A stretch of 64,000 nucleotides of DNA from Albula goreensis (lineage: Eukaryota > Chordata > Actinopteri > Albuliformes > Albulidae). A program made the translations under genes and the position numbers. The notes under the pieces are model-generated. The model saw only the letters and a program-made list of their open reading frames with translations, was not told the origin of the DNA and did not search any database. The stretch's first letter is position 1; every line of letters starts with the position of its first letter. Location of the stretch: NCBI GenBank assembly GCA_022829145.1, contig CM040744.1:4370001-4434000 (forward strand), given 5' to 3'. Shown piece by piece: positions 46,386 to 59,255 of the stretch.

Positions 46386-46974
46386 ATTTTAACGGAAATT
46401 TCTGAAGGGCTGTGTCTGATTAGCTGTCTCTGTTATCAATATAATTTCTCTTGACCATTGCAGGACAAGCGCACTTCTGCCTGGCGAGTGTGACACGTTC
46501 TTTTGACGTTTTCTTCACGTTCCAGCGGTGTTCTGCCAGCATTGCACTCTCTCTCTGGCTCAGTCATGTGATCTGATGCTTTTAGTGACCTTCTGAAGTC
46601 ATCACCCTAACCCCCCCACCCCGACTCCCCCACTCCACTCCTCTCCTCAGGATGGAGCTCTCTGCTGTTTCCGTGGTGCAGGTTGTCACAGGGACCGTCC
46701 CCTCTCCGTCTCCTCGTTTAAAGGCGAATGAAGTAGTGGGAAATGGGGCTCTGGGCTCTGGACGAGGGGAGCAGGATTAATGATCAGCGGCTTTGTGCTG
46801 CGCTGAGCGTTTGGGTCTCTGCGGTTGCGCCGGTAAATGGAATAATGAGAAAGGATGTGCTCCCAGCAACGGCCCCGCCCCACCGCCAGCCCCCCCCCCC
46901 CACCATGCCCCCGAGAGAGAGGGATGGGAGAGGGAGGGAGAGGTGGATGCTGAGAGGAAGAGAAAGAGGGTCTG

Positions 46975-47027
<53 letters not shown>

Positions 47028-47379
47028 TACCTGGTCGACTTCTACTCTCTCCCAGTCTTTCTAGAGCAGTTTCCTCTGTTTCTCCTTTGTGTTCTCTGTC
47101 CCCTCTCCCTCCCCCCAGCACAGACAGACAGACAGACAGACAGACAGAGAAGGAATAATAGAGAGAGAGAGGGAGCAGGCAACTTTCCAGGGTATTTTAG
47201 CTGAACATTACTGTTTAAGGGACCAGCTCTTTAATTTCCCCAGACTCTGGCTCCTCAGCCCGAGAGACATTTTCTTATTGGATGTAAAGAGGTTCATGGA
47301 ACTGTGTATCCATCAGACACTTTGATTGGTTAAAAACTCTATTATGGCTCAGTGGTGCTGGGGCCGCACTCCCTCACTC
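46386..47379. other. unique spacer with (CT)n and (ACAG)n
   Basis: A (CT)n run of about 23 repeats lies at 46978-47024, a C11 run near 46890 and (CAGA)n at 47121-47149. No gene. Confidence 0.7.
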
Positions 47380-47700
47380 ACCCCCCCCCTCCCTCCCTCT
47401 GTCTCTCCCTCACTCTATCACTCCCTCACTCCCACTCCCTCACTCTCTCTCCCTCCCTCTGTTTCTCCCTCACTCTATCACTCGATCACTCTCACTCCCT
47501 CACTCTCCCTCCCTCCCCCTGTCTCTCCCTCACTCTATCGCTCTCACTCCCTCACTCTCTCTCCCTCCCTCTGTCTCTCCCTCACTCTATCACTCCCACT
47601 CCCTCACTCTCTCTCCCTCCCTCTGTCTCTCCCTCACTCTATCACTCGATCCCACTCCCTCACTCTCCCTCCCTCCCTCTGTTTCTCCCTCACTGTCTCA
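47380..47700. repeat. CCCTCACTCTATCACTC pyrimidine minisatellite
   Basis: Blocks of about 60-65 bp (CCCTCCCTCTGTCTCTCCCT then CACTCTATCACTC and CACTCCCTCACTCT) repeated about five times. Followed by a (GT)n run at 47714-47751. Confidence 0.92.
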
Positions 47701-48494
47701 CTTCCTGTTTGTTGTGTGTGTGTGTGAGTGTGTGTGTGTGTGTGTGTGTGTTCATGGGGGGCGGGGTGAGGGATGTGTGCAGTGACAGGATGCCTGAGGG
47801 TGGAGCCTGTCTGCCTTATGACATCACAAATGCTCCAAACATCACCAAATGTCACAAACCTTCCTCATTTCCCTTCTCTCTCAGAAATGGAATCTCACAA
47901 GCGCTTCAAACTTATAACTTATCCTTTGTTCGGTGCCCTGACTTGCATCAAAAATATATCCCATGTGTGTAATTCATATTGCAATGGAAGGAGGAATATT
48001 GACCTATGGGGGGTAGTGATTCATTTGGAGAGAGATGAGCTCGCGGTGGGGGGGTTTATTGCTGTTTGGTGGAGGAGTTTATTGTCGCAGTGGAATGACG
48101 AGGGAGTGATTTCACCACGGTGAGGAAGGTGTTTTGGTTTATCCTCTTTAAATATAAATGATAAGTTGCTCCTTTGGGCATCCATGTTCTCTTAAACAGA
48201 ATTCTCTGCTTGTAATGAGAGTTCAAACCTGAGAGGAGCCGTGCATTTATATGTAAAACATTCCACTTCAAAGGAGTCCATTTGTCCCTTTTTTGTTGTT
48301 TTGAATACTGGGAATATGTCAGTTTCGATATTGTTGAAAAAGCGGAGACTTTCTTTATGCTATCTGAGAATGTGTGAACCTCAGCTGACACTAATCCCTC
48401 TGTAATTCCTCTGAATGAGAGCAGGTATCACTCAGGCATTTTCTTCTGCTCTGTGTCACACAGACACACAGCTGGGCTTTACAGGGGTACTGTG
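47701..48494. other. unique intron 4 sequence
   Basis: (GT)n at the start, then unique sequence with no supported exon. Confidence 0.55.
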
Positions 48495-48735
48495 CCCCTG
48501 TCCACCGCCTGCCTGCTCTACTGCTCTTCCCTCTGTCCACCCCCTGCCTGTTCTTCTGCTCTTCCCTCTGTCCACCCCCTGCCTGCTCTTCTGCTCTTCC
48601 CTCTGTCCACCCCCTGCCTGCTCTTCTGCTCTTCCCTCTGTCCACCCCCTGCCTGCTCTTCTGCTCTTCCCTCTGTCCACCCCCTGCCTGCTCTTCCGCT
48701 CTTCCCTCTGTCCACCCCCTGCCTGCTCTTTCTTC
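48495..48735. repeat. 35-bp minisatellite (about 7 copies)
   Basis: Unit CCCTGCCTGCTCTTCTGCTC plus TTCCCTCTGTCCACC, almost identical copies. Confidence 0.95.
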
Positions 48736-48852
48736 TCTCTGTCTGTCTGGCTGCCTGGCTCTCTGTCTGTCCATTTAATATCACTGTCACAGAGTTGTGC
48801 CATGGTACCCGACCCAGGTGTCTGTACCCTCAGTCAACAGATCAATCAATTA

Positions 48853-48884
<32 letters not shown>

Positions 48885-49419
48885 GCATGCATTCATTTGT
48901 GTGAGAGTGTCTAAGCGTGCAAGAGTGTGTGTGTGCGTGCACACATTTTCACTTCAGAAAGCATTTGCAGCACAACCTAAACAGGCAACAACAAAAAACA
49001 GGCAACCAAAACGCACACAGAAGCCTGAGCGCTTTGATACTTGTTTGTGTTTGTGAATTCTTTGAATTTGCAGATAAATTCCAGCAGCATGGAAGCAGGC
49101 CTCGCTCTGGCATATTCTGGTGTTTTTGCCTGTGTGTGATAAAGGTGTGTTTGGAAAGCTGGGGGAGACGCAGCCACCTGCGCGAGGCCTGCGGCCCCTT
49201 CCTAAGCCTGCTGCAAGAACAATCGCAAGATTTGAAATTCAAAGGAGGATTACTAAAACATAAACATGAATAAGTAGCGTCATGTTTTGAGAATCCAGGC
49301 AGTTACGTGTGTACTGCCACAGCAGTCTGGAGTGGCTTTCTTCCTCTGTTTGAATCCAACCCAGACACACTGTGTGTTTCCCACAAATTAGTGGATTTGT
49401 GAGTTAGTGAAGTGTGATC
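48736..49419. other. unique spacer with (GT)n
   Basis: (GT)n at 48855-48882, otherwise unique. No gene. Confidence 0.6.
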
Positions 49420-49640
49420 GAGGCAGTGAGTTAAGGTGAGCGTGTGAGCTGGTGAGTTAATGAGTTTGTGTGTGTTAGTGATCTAGTCAGTTAATGAGTG
49501 GGTGTCAGTGAGTTAATGAGTCAGTGAGTTAGTGTGAGTGAGTTGATGAGTTGGTGAGTGAGTCAGTGTGAGTGAGCGAATGAGTCAGTGAATTTGTGTG
49601 AGTGAGTTAATGAGTTAGTGAGTTTCAGGTCAGCAGTGAG
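49420..49640. repeat. GTGAGTTAATGAGT degenerate tandem repeat
   Basis: Degenerate array of GTGAGT, TAATGAGT and CAGTGAGT steps ending about 155 bp before exon 5. Many GTGAGT words mimic the splice-donor consensus. Confidence 0.85.
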
Positions 49641-49795
49641 TGCAGGCTGGCCTCCTGGTCTGATAAGTGGCTTGGCTCAGATTCAGGACGATCAGCAGTG
49701 AGTGCCAGGCCTGTGGAAACCACACCCAGAATGCTGCCGTGGTGATGTGTAACATCACACATTAATATTAATGATCTCTGTCTGTCTCCCTGCAG

Positions 49796-49903
49796 GTCAC
49801 AGACAAGTCGGTACGGGCGTTTGCGGAGCACTGTCCGGAGCTGCAGTTTGTGGGGTTCATGGGGTGCTCCGTCACCTCACACGGAGTCATCCACCTCACA
49901 AGG
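49796..49903 (+). CDS. fbxl17: fbxl17 exon 5: leucine-rich repeat
   Basis: 36 codons, phase 0, with acceptor TCTCCCTGCAG and donor AGG|GTGAGT. The product begins VTDKSVRAFAEHCPELQ and continues FVGFMGCSVTSHGVIHLTR, a near-invariant part of the FBXL17 repeat domain. This small exon sits alone between a 44-kb and a 14-kb intron. The phase-0 ends mean that skipping it would remove 36 residues, about one and a half repeats, without changing the frame. Confidence 0.97.
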
Positions 49904-50655
49904 GTGAGTCTCCCCTGTTCTAGCACAGCCCCGAGTTCTGCCCCACAATGCCCCATTCTGCCCCCTTCTGCTGCTGTGCTCTGCCCCTGTTCTGTCCCTG
50001 TTCTGCTGAGATGAGTGTTTGAGCCCTGCAGGAGTTTACTGACCCGCTGAGTGAAACCCGGGCTGTGTGAAATTCGGGCTGTGAGACGCTGTGCAATCAC
50101 CGAGAGCTCGTATTGAGCGTAATTGTGCTGTTTTACTGACTGAAGCGTGTCAGACAGACACACACCTGCACACAGCCACAGGTACTGCAGCCTCCCTCCA
50201 TCACAGCTAAGGGCTATACAGGTTTCATCCCGTGTTTGCTTTAGGGCCTTCGTAATCACATTTATTCATCACAATAAAAATATTTTCACTTCTGTGGCAT
50301 CTTTCCTATAGCATTGCAGCCCTTAGTACATTACAGGGAAATCATTATGCACGGCCTTAGAACCTTCGCCCATGCAGTATCCCATGACCCCTCACACATC
50401 ATGCAGCTTTGTTAAATTAAGAGGACACACTGATATGCACACAGGAGTAAATATAGTTATCTCATGCTCTAGTGCTTGAGTTCTGTTAGCAATCAGGCTA
50501 ATAACCTAACACACCGCTAAAGTAATAACCTCCAACCATGACACAACAAGTAAGTACATATAGTACATCCAATACCATGAAAACATATGCAAAAATCATA
50601 AAATTCTCAGTTTAAAAAGATAAATTATATCATCTCTCTAGGTAAAAACCTCTAA
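49904..50655. other. start of intron 5, unique
   Basis: A short TCTGCCCC repeat follows the donor (49937-50005). The remainder is unique and increasingly AT-rich. No gene. Confidence 0.6.
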
Positions 50656-50850
50656 AGGAGTGCAGAGTGATTTTGGGTTGGGTTGTGATTGGCTGCATGG
50701 TGATTTTGGGTTGGGATGTGATTGGCTGAGCAGTGATTTTGGGTTGGGATGTGATTGGCTGAGCAGTGATTTTGGGTTGGGATGTGATTGGCTGAACAGT
50801 GATTGTGGGTTGGGATGTGATTGGTTGAGCAGTGATTTTGGTTGCACCCT
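50656..50850. repeat. 33-bp minisatellite carrying inverted CCAAT boxes
   Basis: Unit GATTTTGGGTTGGGATGTGA plus TTGGCTGAGCAGT. GATTGGCT falls at 50687, 50720, 50753 and 50786, and GATTGGTT at 50819, all exactly 33 bp apart. Confidence 0.95.
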
Positions 50851-52404
50851 CTGTCATCTGTCATGTGCCTGGCTGACTCTGGTGTGGTCTTGTGGTCACA
50901 GTCAGGGCCTGTTTCTGAGAGAAGTTTCTGTTTGTGTAAAAAAAAAAAAAAAACGTTTTTCTGTTTTTTGCCCAAAAGGCACACAGCATGTGGTTAGAAA
51001 TGCAATTTCAAGGACATTTCAGGGTTTGCTCTCTGTAAAACTATCAATTATTTTCCCTTCTGAAATCATTCATTATGTATATGTGCCTGAAATGAAGTTC
51101 TCCAGAATGAGTCAATAATGGCGAGAAAATTGAACCCACTTGTTTGGTGAGAACGCCTGAGCGACCTTGAAACATCGCTGAAAGTGCAGACGGCCATGTC
51201 ACACCGGCACGTGGTCACATGACCGCTGGCTCCACCCACGGCATGCCTTAGCTGTGCGTTAACGCTGATGTGAACATCCATGACGCTCTGCCTGGAGCCG
51301 TACCTCCCTGCGTCTCACTCTCCGTGTTTAAAAGGTGCAGAAGAGCCCCACATGCAGCCCTCACCCTAATCCTGTGCTGCAGTAAATACGCTTTACTTAT
51401 GGAAAATATCCACGTTTCAGTTTTGTTTGATCAAACACGTGGCACAGTGTGACGACCTGCACCTCATTTTCTCCCACACTTTCTAGCTTAATAAGAAAAA
51501 CATCATTATTTTCTCTCAGTTTCCCTTTTTAATAAGACTCTGAGTGCTTTAAAAACACAGCTCTCATAAATTAAGCCTAAGACGTGTTTCTGTAATTGTG
51601 CATGTACGTCTTTTGAGAAGTTCGTTATTGAATATTAAAAAAAAAATGTTGAAGGAATCCGGTTTTATTGCACGGCTGAGCTATATCAGAAGTGTGAAAC
51701 ATTTTGCTCATATGTTTCATATTAGATGGATTGCGGAGCGGCCTCACAGGAAAACACAACTGTGTGAGCTGTGCTGATGGCTTTAGCCGAGGAAAGTTTG
51801 GTTTAAAGTTTAGATCTCATTAAGGTGTAATGAAGTGTATCTGCACACAGTGGAGTGGAGCTGCGCCCTGCTGCTAGCATATTAGCATGCTAATGAGAGG
51901 GGATCCTGCGTACAGCCAAGTTAAAAGCATAATTGTCACCGGTCGGGTACGAATTATGAGCTGGAGTTACACATGCCGTTCTTTCAGTCTGTCCTCTGAC
52001 ACATCGTTTTGGGTCCAGTGCATTGATCAATGTGTGTTCCTCTCCGAATTAAATTAACCGCTAATAACGTCAGGCGCGTGCTCCAGACATGGCACGCATT
52101 TGTCTAAAGCTCTGGTCTGATGCTCAGACGCTTGTGTGGTGCTGTAGACCTCTGTATATGTATATACAAGATTTTAAAGTGTAGTAAAGATGTATTTTCT
52201 GCGTAGTTTTGCCAAAATGAAAAAACACCATAAAATAGTACACATGGGCATAGTGCCAACGATTTCAGTACGACAGAGAGTGAAAATATAATGAAGCCTG
52301 TAAAAATTGAAAATGATGAAAGGTGATATTTGCCTAGAGTCTGAAACAGACGTATTCCTACGCTCTCAGTGTAGTCTTGCCAAGTTCCCCTGAGGAGAGG
52401 AGAC
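50851..52404. other. unique intron 5 sequence, CNE-like in part
   Basis: Poly(A) at 50938-50953. 51700-52080 is unique and holds the perfect 14-bp palindrome ATTAGCATGCTAAT at 51881-51894. No coding exon found. Confidence 0.5.
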
Positions 52405-52412
52405 CTCACACA

Positions 52413-52486
<74 letters not shown>
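52405..52486. repeat. (CA)n microsatellite
   Basis: About 40 CA dinucleotides with a single initial interruption. A (GT)n run of about 9 repeats follows at 52579-52600. Confidence 0.97.
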
Positions 52487-52488
<2 letters not shown>

Positions 52489-52619
52489 GAGTTTAGGAGG
52501 ATGCACGAGTTTGGCGTGTTTTGGCTGAAACTGTTGGAGCCAGAGCTCTGAGCTTTAGGACTACACAGCAGAAGATTAGGTGTGTGTGTGTGTGTGTGTT
52601 TGTGTGTAGGCTTGATGAC

Positions 52620-52930
52620 CCGCTGCAGCAACATGGTTAGTGAGGACCGGCTGCAGCAGTATGGTTAGTGAGGACCGGCTGCAGCAACATGGTTAGTGAG
52701 GACCTGACCGGCTGCAGCAGCATGGTTAGTGAGGACCGGCTGCAGCAACATGGTTAGTGAGGGACCGGCTGCAGCAGCATGGTTAGTGAGGACCGGACCG
52801 GCTGCAGCAGCATGGTTTGTGAGGACCTGACTGGCTGCAGCAGCATAGTCAGTGAGGACCGGCTGCAGCAGCATGGTTAGTGAGGACCGGACCGGCAACA
52901 GCAGCATGGTTTGTGAGGACCGGCTGCAGG
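52620..52930. repeat. 28-bp minisatellite
   Basis: Unit GGACCGGCTGCAGCAGCATG plus GTTAGTGA, about 10 copies, some with an extra GGACC insertion. Confidence 0.95.
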
Positions 52931-54509
52931 AAGCTTAGGGACTAAGAGTCTCCAGTGCAGACCTCATGTCTCTCACCATTTCATGCTGGGCAGAAAAAAC
53001 ACCGGGCAGGAAATTCACTCTTTGGGCAGTGTTGTATGCAAGGTTACACCCCCTTTCAAAGAGCAAACTCTAAAAAGGATATTTCTGCAGATTGCTGCTT
53101 TCAATTAATACCGCATAAATCGAAATGTGAGGATTGGCCACTCCTCAAGAAGGTATCAGAGACGTCTCATTTGGTGTATTGAGTGAATGTTCTATATGTC
53201 TTTAATATAATACCAGTGTCCTCCTCCGTCTGGAGTGCTGCCATTATTTGGAAGCGATTATCACAAGGTCTGTTGCAAAGACTTTTCAGCCAAAAACCCT
53301 TCACTTTCGCTCCTTAGATTTCCTCTGACTGCTTTTATTTTTTTAAGTCTTTCCATAACATCCTCATACATCACTTCTTCTCCCCTTTTCTTCAACAAAA
53401 ATCCTTTTTTTGTGGAAAAACAAAAGTGTCTTGTTTCAGCTGGGCCGCACTGTCGTTAGTGGCACGCTGCACGTTCGCTTTTAAAAACCGATGCATGAAA
53501 GTGTTCGAGCCGCTCCTCCTCTGCGCCCCCAGCCTGAGTTTCCTTCTCAAAGACGTTTGACATTTTCCCCAGACTTTTTGGCCCAGAGCATCCTGGCTGG
53601 TTGTATAATTGGTTTTTAATTTAATTAAAGGCGACTTAAATCATCAGTTTTTCAACATTTTATAGTCTTTTCTGTTGTCTGGGCGTATTTAGGATTTTAA
53701 AATAATCTTGAGAATAGATCATAAAAAAGACACTTAAACTGCGATGAAAAATATTGCTCTATGGGAAATATTGCACAACGATAATCGTTCGGTTTTATTT
53801 GACTCCTCTGACTTCGAACTCTCTGAACCCATGGACTGCATGTACTCCTTAGCTGTTTTACCACTTTAGAAGAAAAAATTATTGAGTTTGTTTGCTTATT
53901 TATAAAAGTCTGTTTATGTTGAAATCTGTGAGCGCTTTCGTTCTCCCATAGACACTCCCTTTTGACCACCTGATTTGGAGTGAAATCAGAAAAGCATCTC
54001 GCCGCTTTGCTTTTTCCACTCTTTCTTTTCCCGTTAATACACAAAAACGGGAGATTAACATGAAATGAAGATGTATTGGGCAAATTGTATCATGCTGTTT
54101 TTTTGTAATTTGTATTTAAATTAGAACCAGGGCCAAACTAGTACTTGCGGGGAGGAAGATTATATTTCTCATTTTGATTTTTTATCTTGTAATTGTGTTT
54201 TTTTGGGGGGGATGGGGGAGTGTAGCCCTGTTCTGTGCTCTGTCAGAATGCATTATGTCTCTGTGGAGAGCCACTCGTGTGTTATCGCCTGTGTCTGCCT
54301 CTGGAGCGAGGGTAAATATACACATTGTGGCCTTTGAGCCAGCCCTGCATGCCGCGATAACCCTAAAAAACACCCCTGTGGGGGCGAGGGGGGCGCGGGG
54401 CACTGGCAGGGCGATGAAATTAGAATAATCCTTTGATTCTCAGCCAACAGGAAGGAAAGACTCTGCTGAACCCAGAGTAATATCATACCCAGCCAGCTTT
54501 CTGTGCTCG
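52931..54509. other. unique intron 5 sequence
   Basis: AT-rich unique tract with a poly-T/poly-G junction at 54198-54228. No gene. Confidence 0.55.
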
Positions 54510-54728
54510 TGCACGTGTGAGTGAATGAGGGAATGAGTGAGTGAATGTGGGTGTGTCAGTGAATTTGTGAGTGAGTGAGTGTAAGTGAGTGAGTGAATGT
54601 ATGAATGAGTGAGTGTGAGTGAGTGAATGTGTGTGAGTGAGTGAAAGGGTGAATGTGTGAGTGAGTGAGTGAGTGAGTAGTGAGTGAGTGAATGTGTGCG
54701 TGAGTGAGTGAGTGAGTGAGTGAGTAGG
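54510..54728. repeat. (GTGA)n-type repeat
   Basis: GTGAGTGA and GAATGTGT steps, imperfect. Confidence 0.9.
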
Positions 54729-55039
54729 TGTACTGGCTTCTCTCTGTTCGGCTCATGTAAACTCAGTGCAGCAGTGCTTTAGTACTGTACTGTACAGGCT
54801 GAAGTATGAGTAACAGTAGAGTCCTGGGCTGTGGAAAATATGAATCTTCTATGAAAGTATGAGTCCCTCCAGGAGACTCTGAGGTGATGAAAGAACACCC
54901 CAAAATTCTGGGGCAAATCATTCAGAGGGAAGGAATAAATACATATACAACATGAATATGTATATGCATGTGAGTATAATATGTGTGTGGGTGTGTCCGT
55001 GCATTTCCCCCAGCTTCACAGACCAGCCTCCATGTGGGC

Positions 55040-55345
55040 ATGTCAGTTTGCACAGTATATGTGCGTTAGAGAGCAGTGTGTAAAAGCTGTGAGTTTAAAA
55101 TGTGTGTTAGAGAGCAGTGTGTAAACACTGTGGGTTTAAAATGCGTGTTAGAGAACAGTGTGTAAACGCTGTGGTTTGACTGTAAAATGTTACATTGCAG
55201 TGTGTAAATGCTGTGGGTTTAACTGTAAATGTGCGTTAGAGAGCAGTGTGTAAACGCTGTGGCTTGACTGTAAAAGTGTGTTACATTGCAGTGTGTAAAC
55301 GCTGTGGTTTTGACTGTAACTGTGTGTTAAAAAGCAGAGGGTAAA
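55040..55345. repeat. roughly 44-60-bp minisatellite
   Basis: About six copies of GTGTGTTAGAGAGCAGTGTG followed by TAAACGCTGTGGTTTGACTG with variable spacing; older and more diverged than most arrays here. Confidence 0.85.
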
Positions 55346-58289
55346 CGCTTTGGGTTTGACTTTTTGAGCAGTCTGGTGCCCTGCCGGGCCCTGTACATGC
55401 ACTGTCTGTGCGATGAGCAGCTCTCCGTGACCCTGGGGGCCATCACGTTGCCCTGGAGGCTGCTCACCGTAACCCTGGGGGCCATCGCGTTTTCCGCTGC
55501 TGTAATGTAGGTTGCATTCGTAATGTAATGTTCGCTGCCGGGGACACTCCTCCAGCGCACAGCGTTTATTTTTCTTCCACTCTTTCCAAACTCTGCCAGC
55601 ACCTGGCCTCACACTATGTGGAAAGGCTTTTATGGTGAGTTGGAGGGAAACACTGTGCCAAGCGTTAACAGAGGGAGAGAGACTGAGAACGAGTGGGACA
55701 GAGAGAATAATGTACAGTTCAGGGCTTCAGGGTGACAGGTTTCTGCGTGGTAGAGAAGTGTGAATATCATTAGAAAAGTTTTCTGGCATTTCTTATTGTC
55801 AGTGGTGGACTGCTTTCTCAAACTGACAACACGGAATAAAAAGAAATTGCATTTTTCAAAAGTTTAAAACAAAGTGGTGATTGAAAAGAGCATTTCTCAT
55901 GGTTTATAGTGTCAGGTCAAAGAAAAAAAACTCACTCTTACACGCTTCAGACAACATAAAAAGAAAATTTTAACATGAAATGCAGTTTTCTTTGACAATA
56001 GAAATTAACGCAAGAACATTTATGTGCTTGTGTTCAGCGGAAATACTCTTTACAAATATGGGAACTTTTGTGCGTCACCATGTGAATGTAGAATGAACAG
56101 AATTTAGTGGGGGGAAACAGAATCTTGATGCCAAATCTGGTAAAATGCCGTTATGAAGACTGATAATCAAATAGTCCAGTACTATTTTGCCATTTGGTTT
56201 ATGATGCAAAGAAACAAGTAAACTGGAAGATTTTGGGTGCCAGCTCGCCTGCTCAAATGCCGCCCTTTAGTGGACGGTCATGCGTAACGGCGCGGTAAAT
56301 GTGTAGACCAGTATCTCTCTGCAAAGACCCCGTCGCTCTCTTGGCTGCGCCCGGTGCTGCGCTGAAAACCTTCCACCAGTGTTCAAGCACATGTCAGGGC
56401 GCTGCGTTAAAAGAGCGCTTTGTGCTTCGGGAAACACTGGTGTAATTATGCAGAGCTGGGAGAGATGGATGGAGGTCCGATTTTTCTCCCTTTTTTTGCC
56501 TAATTGGACGGAAAATGATGGTGACGCAGCTCGTTTCATTTGTCATACAAAACAGAATATTACTAAGACAGCACTTAAGTGCGCCTCAGTGTGGAGAACT
56601 TCCCACCGCTGGGGAAAACTGAAGCGGAACAGTGTGGAGACAGGCTTTTAGAATTGTAGATTGCACGTCACAATCATTCTTTTTTGTAGACCTGATCCTT
56701 CAGTCCGTGTCAGGATGGGTTTTGTAGTTCCCTACATGCCGTACGATTTGATGGACACCCAGGCAAACTTCCACGGCAGCTTCCACAGCGCACGGTTCGG
56801 AGCTAAGGGGCTACGTGTCAGAAAAACCTCCCCGTCCTGTGAGCAGGCGGGGGAAAAACTTGCGTTTCCATGATTAAATTCAAGACAGAAAACCATTATT
56901 TTCCCCCGGACTATATTTCATTAAAATAAAAATAATACATCTAAACTTGTGGAGTTCCATTTGCCCTGAGTGATTGATTTGGAGATTCCGCGAGGGACGG
57001 GGCTTGTGAGTTCGACCCGTGAACAGCTGCTTTTATTAACACAGTGAATAATTACACACACTTACTGCCAAGGAGTAGACGAACTCACTCCCGTAAAGAA
57101 ATAAGATTAAATTAAATAAATAACAGCAGAGAAAGGGGCTGCCAGACGATTTCTATGTATAATTTGAAAAATAAATGCTCTGGAACATAAACATATATTT
57201 GGCTGGGATTAATTGTAGATATATCAAGAACAGAATAGCCAATTGCTTTAAATCAATCAACAGTGTCCAAACAAACACGAGAGTGCCCGCAGTCTGTTTT
57301 TCCTAATATAACTTCGGTTGGATTGCTCATTTTGTGTGTAAATGTATTTATATTTGTCCCAGCCAAATCAATGTGTGCCTACACCCTGCGGGCTAACAGA
57401 GCTCCACTTTTACTGTGACCGTGTTCAGGGGCCGTAAATGTGAACACGAGAGATACCGGCGCTTTCATAGTCTCCTTTCTCTCTATTTGCGTGGCCTAAT
57501 TCAGCATACGCTTTTCAGAGGATTTCCCTACCCGGTTTGAAGGTATTATTAGAAGAAAATAAACACTTTTTTTCATGATGGGCCTTCGCCCAGGAAATTG
57601 GCCGATAAAATTTTGGCTGAGATATAATTCAGACAGGCTTCTGGCTCAGTGGCTGGTTGGGGCAGTCGGAGTGTTTGTAGTCATGAGGAAAAAACATCGA
57701 GACGATAAGCAATTTTAAATGCGTGTTTATCTGCCGGTACTGAGGCGAGAGTAAGGGATATACCTCCGGTGTCTACGGGCTGGAGCGAGATGAGCCGGCC
57801 ACCTGCGTATATGGAAACGAATTAACTTTATATGCCTTATTTGCCAAGGAATTTTTACACAGAAAAGAATTTCAAAGAATGATAAAAAAAAAAAAAATAA
57901 GCCCACAACAGCAGCCGAAGCTGTAGGTCAGAGCCCTGCGGAACTGTCGCCCGTGGCGGTGACAGGAGAGGGCAGCGTACGCGTTTATTCACAGGTTCCT
58001 CTCCTGCGCTCCCCTTTTGTTTTGCTAACAATGGATCCGCGGTTTGGCCATGAATAATTTAGCCGGTCGATATGTAGCCCAGCGTGCGGAATGCGAGCGT
58101 GTCAGAGACGAATGCCACGTCCTTGGAAAGCGAGAACATGGTGCTTGTAATATTAGGCCTTCTGTCTCTGAGGAACATATAGAGGATAAATCAAGTAATA
58201 CCACTGTGGAGTATATGTTTGTGTGTAGATCAGCCTCCGTTCTGTTTCTTCAATTGCAGATCCAGTTCTTTCTCACACAGTACCATTCC
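55346..58289. other. unique intron 5 sequence, candidate regulatory tract
   Basis: A GTGACCCTGGGGGCCATC-like unit is duplicated at 55428-55490. 56880-57950 is a long unique AT-rich tract with homeodomain-type cores (GGGATTAATTGTAG near 57205, TTTAAATCAATCAA near 57249). A CTCF-like site lies on the minus strand at 56260-56273. No exon supported. Confidence 0.5.
56260..56273 (-). promoter_or_regulatory. predicted CTCF binding motif (minus strand)
   Basis: On the minus strand the sequence reads CCACTAAAGGGCGG, one mismatch from the CTCF consensus. Its orientation is opposite to the two sites near 8.1 kb, so it points towards them. Confidence 0.35.
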
Positions 58290-59255
58290 GATTAATTTTA
58301 ATATCAATAATTATTTTAATTCTTTATATCAGCAAAACAAATTATAACTAGATAAAATTTAATTCTTCATATCAACAGTATTTATTACAAGTCATTAGAA
58401 TTGAATTCTTATTATCAACATTTCTAATTATAAATAATTAAAATTGGATTCATTTTCAGAAATAAATGTTGGAAAAAATCAAATAAAAAAAACGACTTGC
58501 CATAGTTTCCTGATTCATCTCAGTTGGGCCTTTCATTTTTGATATCAGAAACTGAATTTTAACTAGTGTAATTGTTATTCTTAATGTCAAGGATTGAATT
58601 TCAGATATGTAAAACTGTAACTTTAATTGGATAAATAAAAATAAAAAAATATCTAAATTAGAATTTTCAGTATTTGAAATAGGATTTTTTTTCTTATAAA
58701 TTTACAGTTAAAATTCAGTTTTAAATATTAAAAATGAAATGCCCCATTGATGACAGGGAAAATTAATTGTAACGTGTTAAAACTGAATTTTTGATATCAA
58801 GAATTCAAATTAGAGATAAATAATACTAAATTCTTGACATTGAAAATATAAATGTGAATAGTCAAAACTGCATTCTCATCAAAAACAAGTTGAATAAAAG
58901 ACTAAATGGCTGGTGTGAGAGAATTCAGTTTTAACTATTTCAGATTTGACATTTTAATGTTGAAGCATAATTTTGTTCTTGAATGAAGAATGGTAGCACA
59001 ATAAAATTCAGTCGCTGATATTAAAAATGAAAGTCCTCACTGACATGAATGGGAAAATGCTGGACTTACAACTAAATTGAAACAAAACTATTATTAGCAA
59101 GAATTCATAGTATTACTAGTTAAAGTAGATTTTTTAATATCCAAATGTGAATTTGTCTGGAAGTAGTTAAAATTGAATTCTTGATTTGAAAGAGTCTAAT
59201 TATAACTATCTAAAATTTATTAAATTCTTTATAAAAAAATAAGCTGAATAAAAGC
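58290..59255. repeat. AT-rich diverged repeat tract
   Basis: Recurrent AATTCTTGATATCAA-like and TAATTATAACTA-like phrases at irregular spacing suggest an ancient, decayed tandem or dispersed repeat. A phrase like AATGAAATGCCCCATTGATGACAG recurs in altered form near 59027. No gene. Confidence 0.5.

Noticed and set aside
49420..49640. Cluster of GTGAGT words resembling splice donors before exon 5
   Set aside because: They come from a simple GTGA-type repeat and no paired exon is visible.
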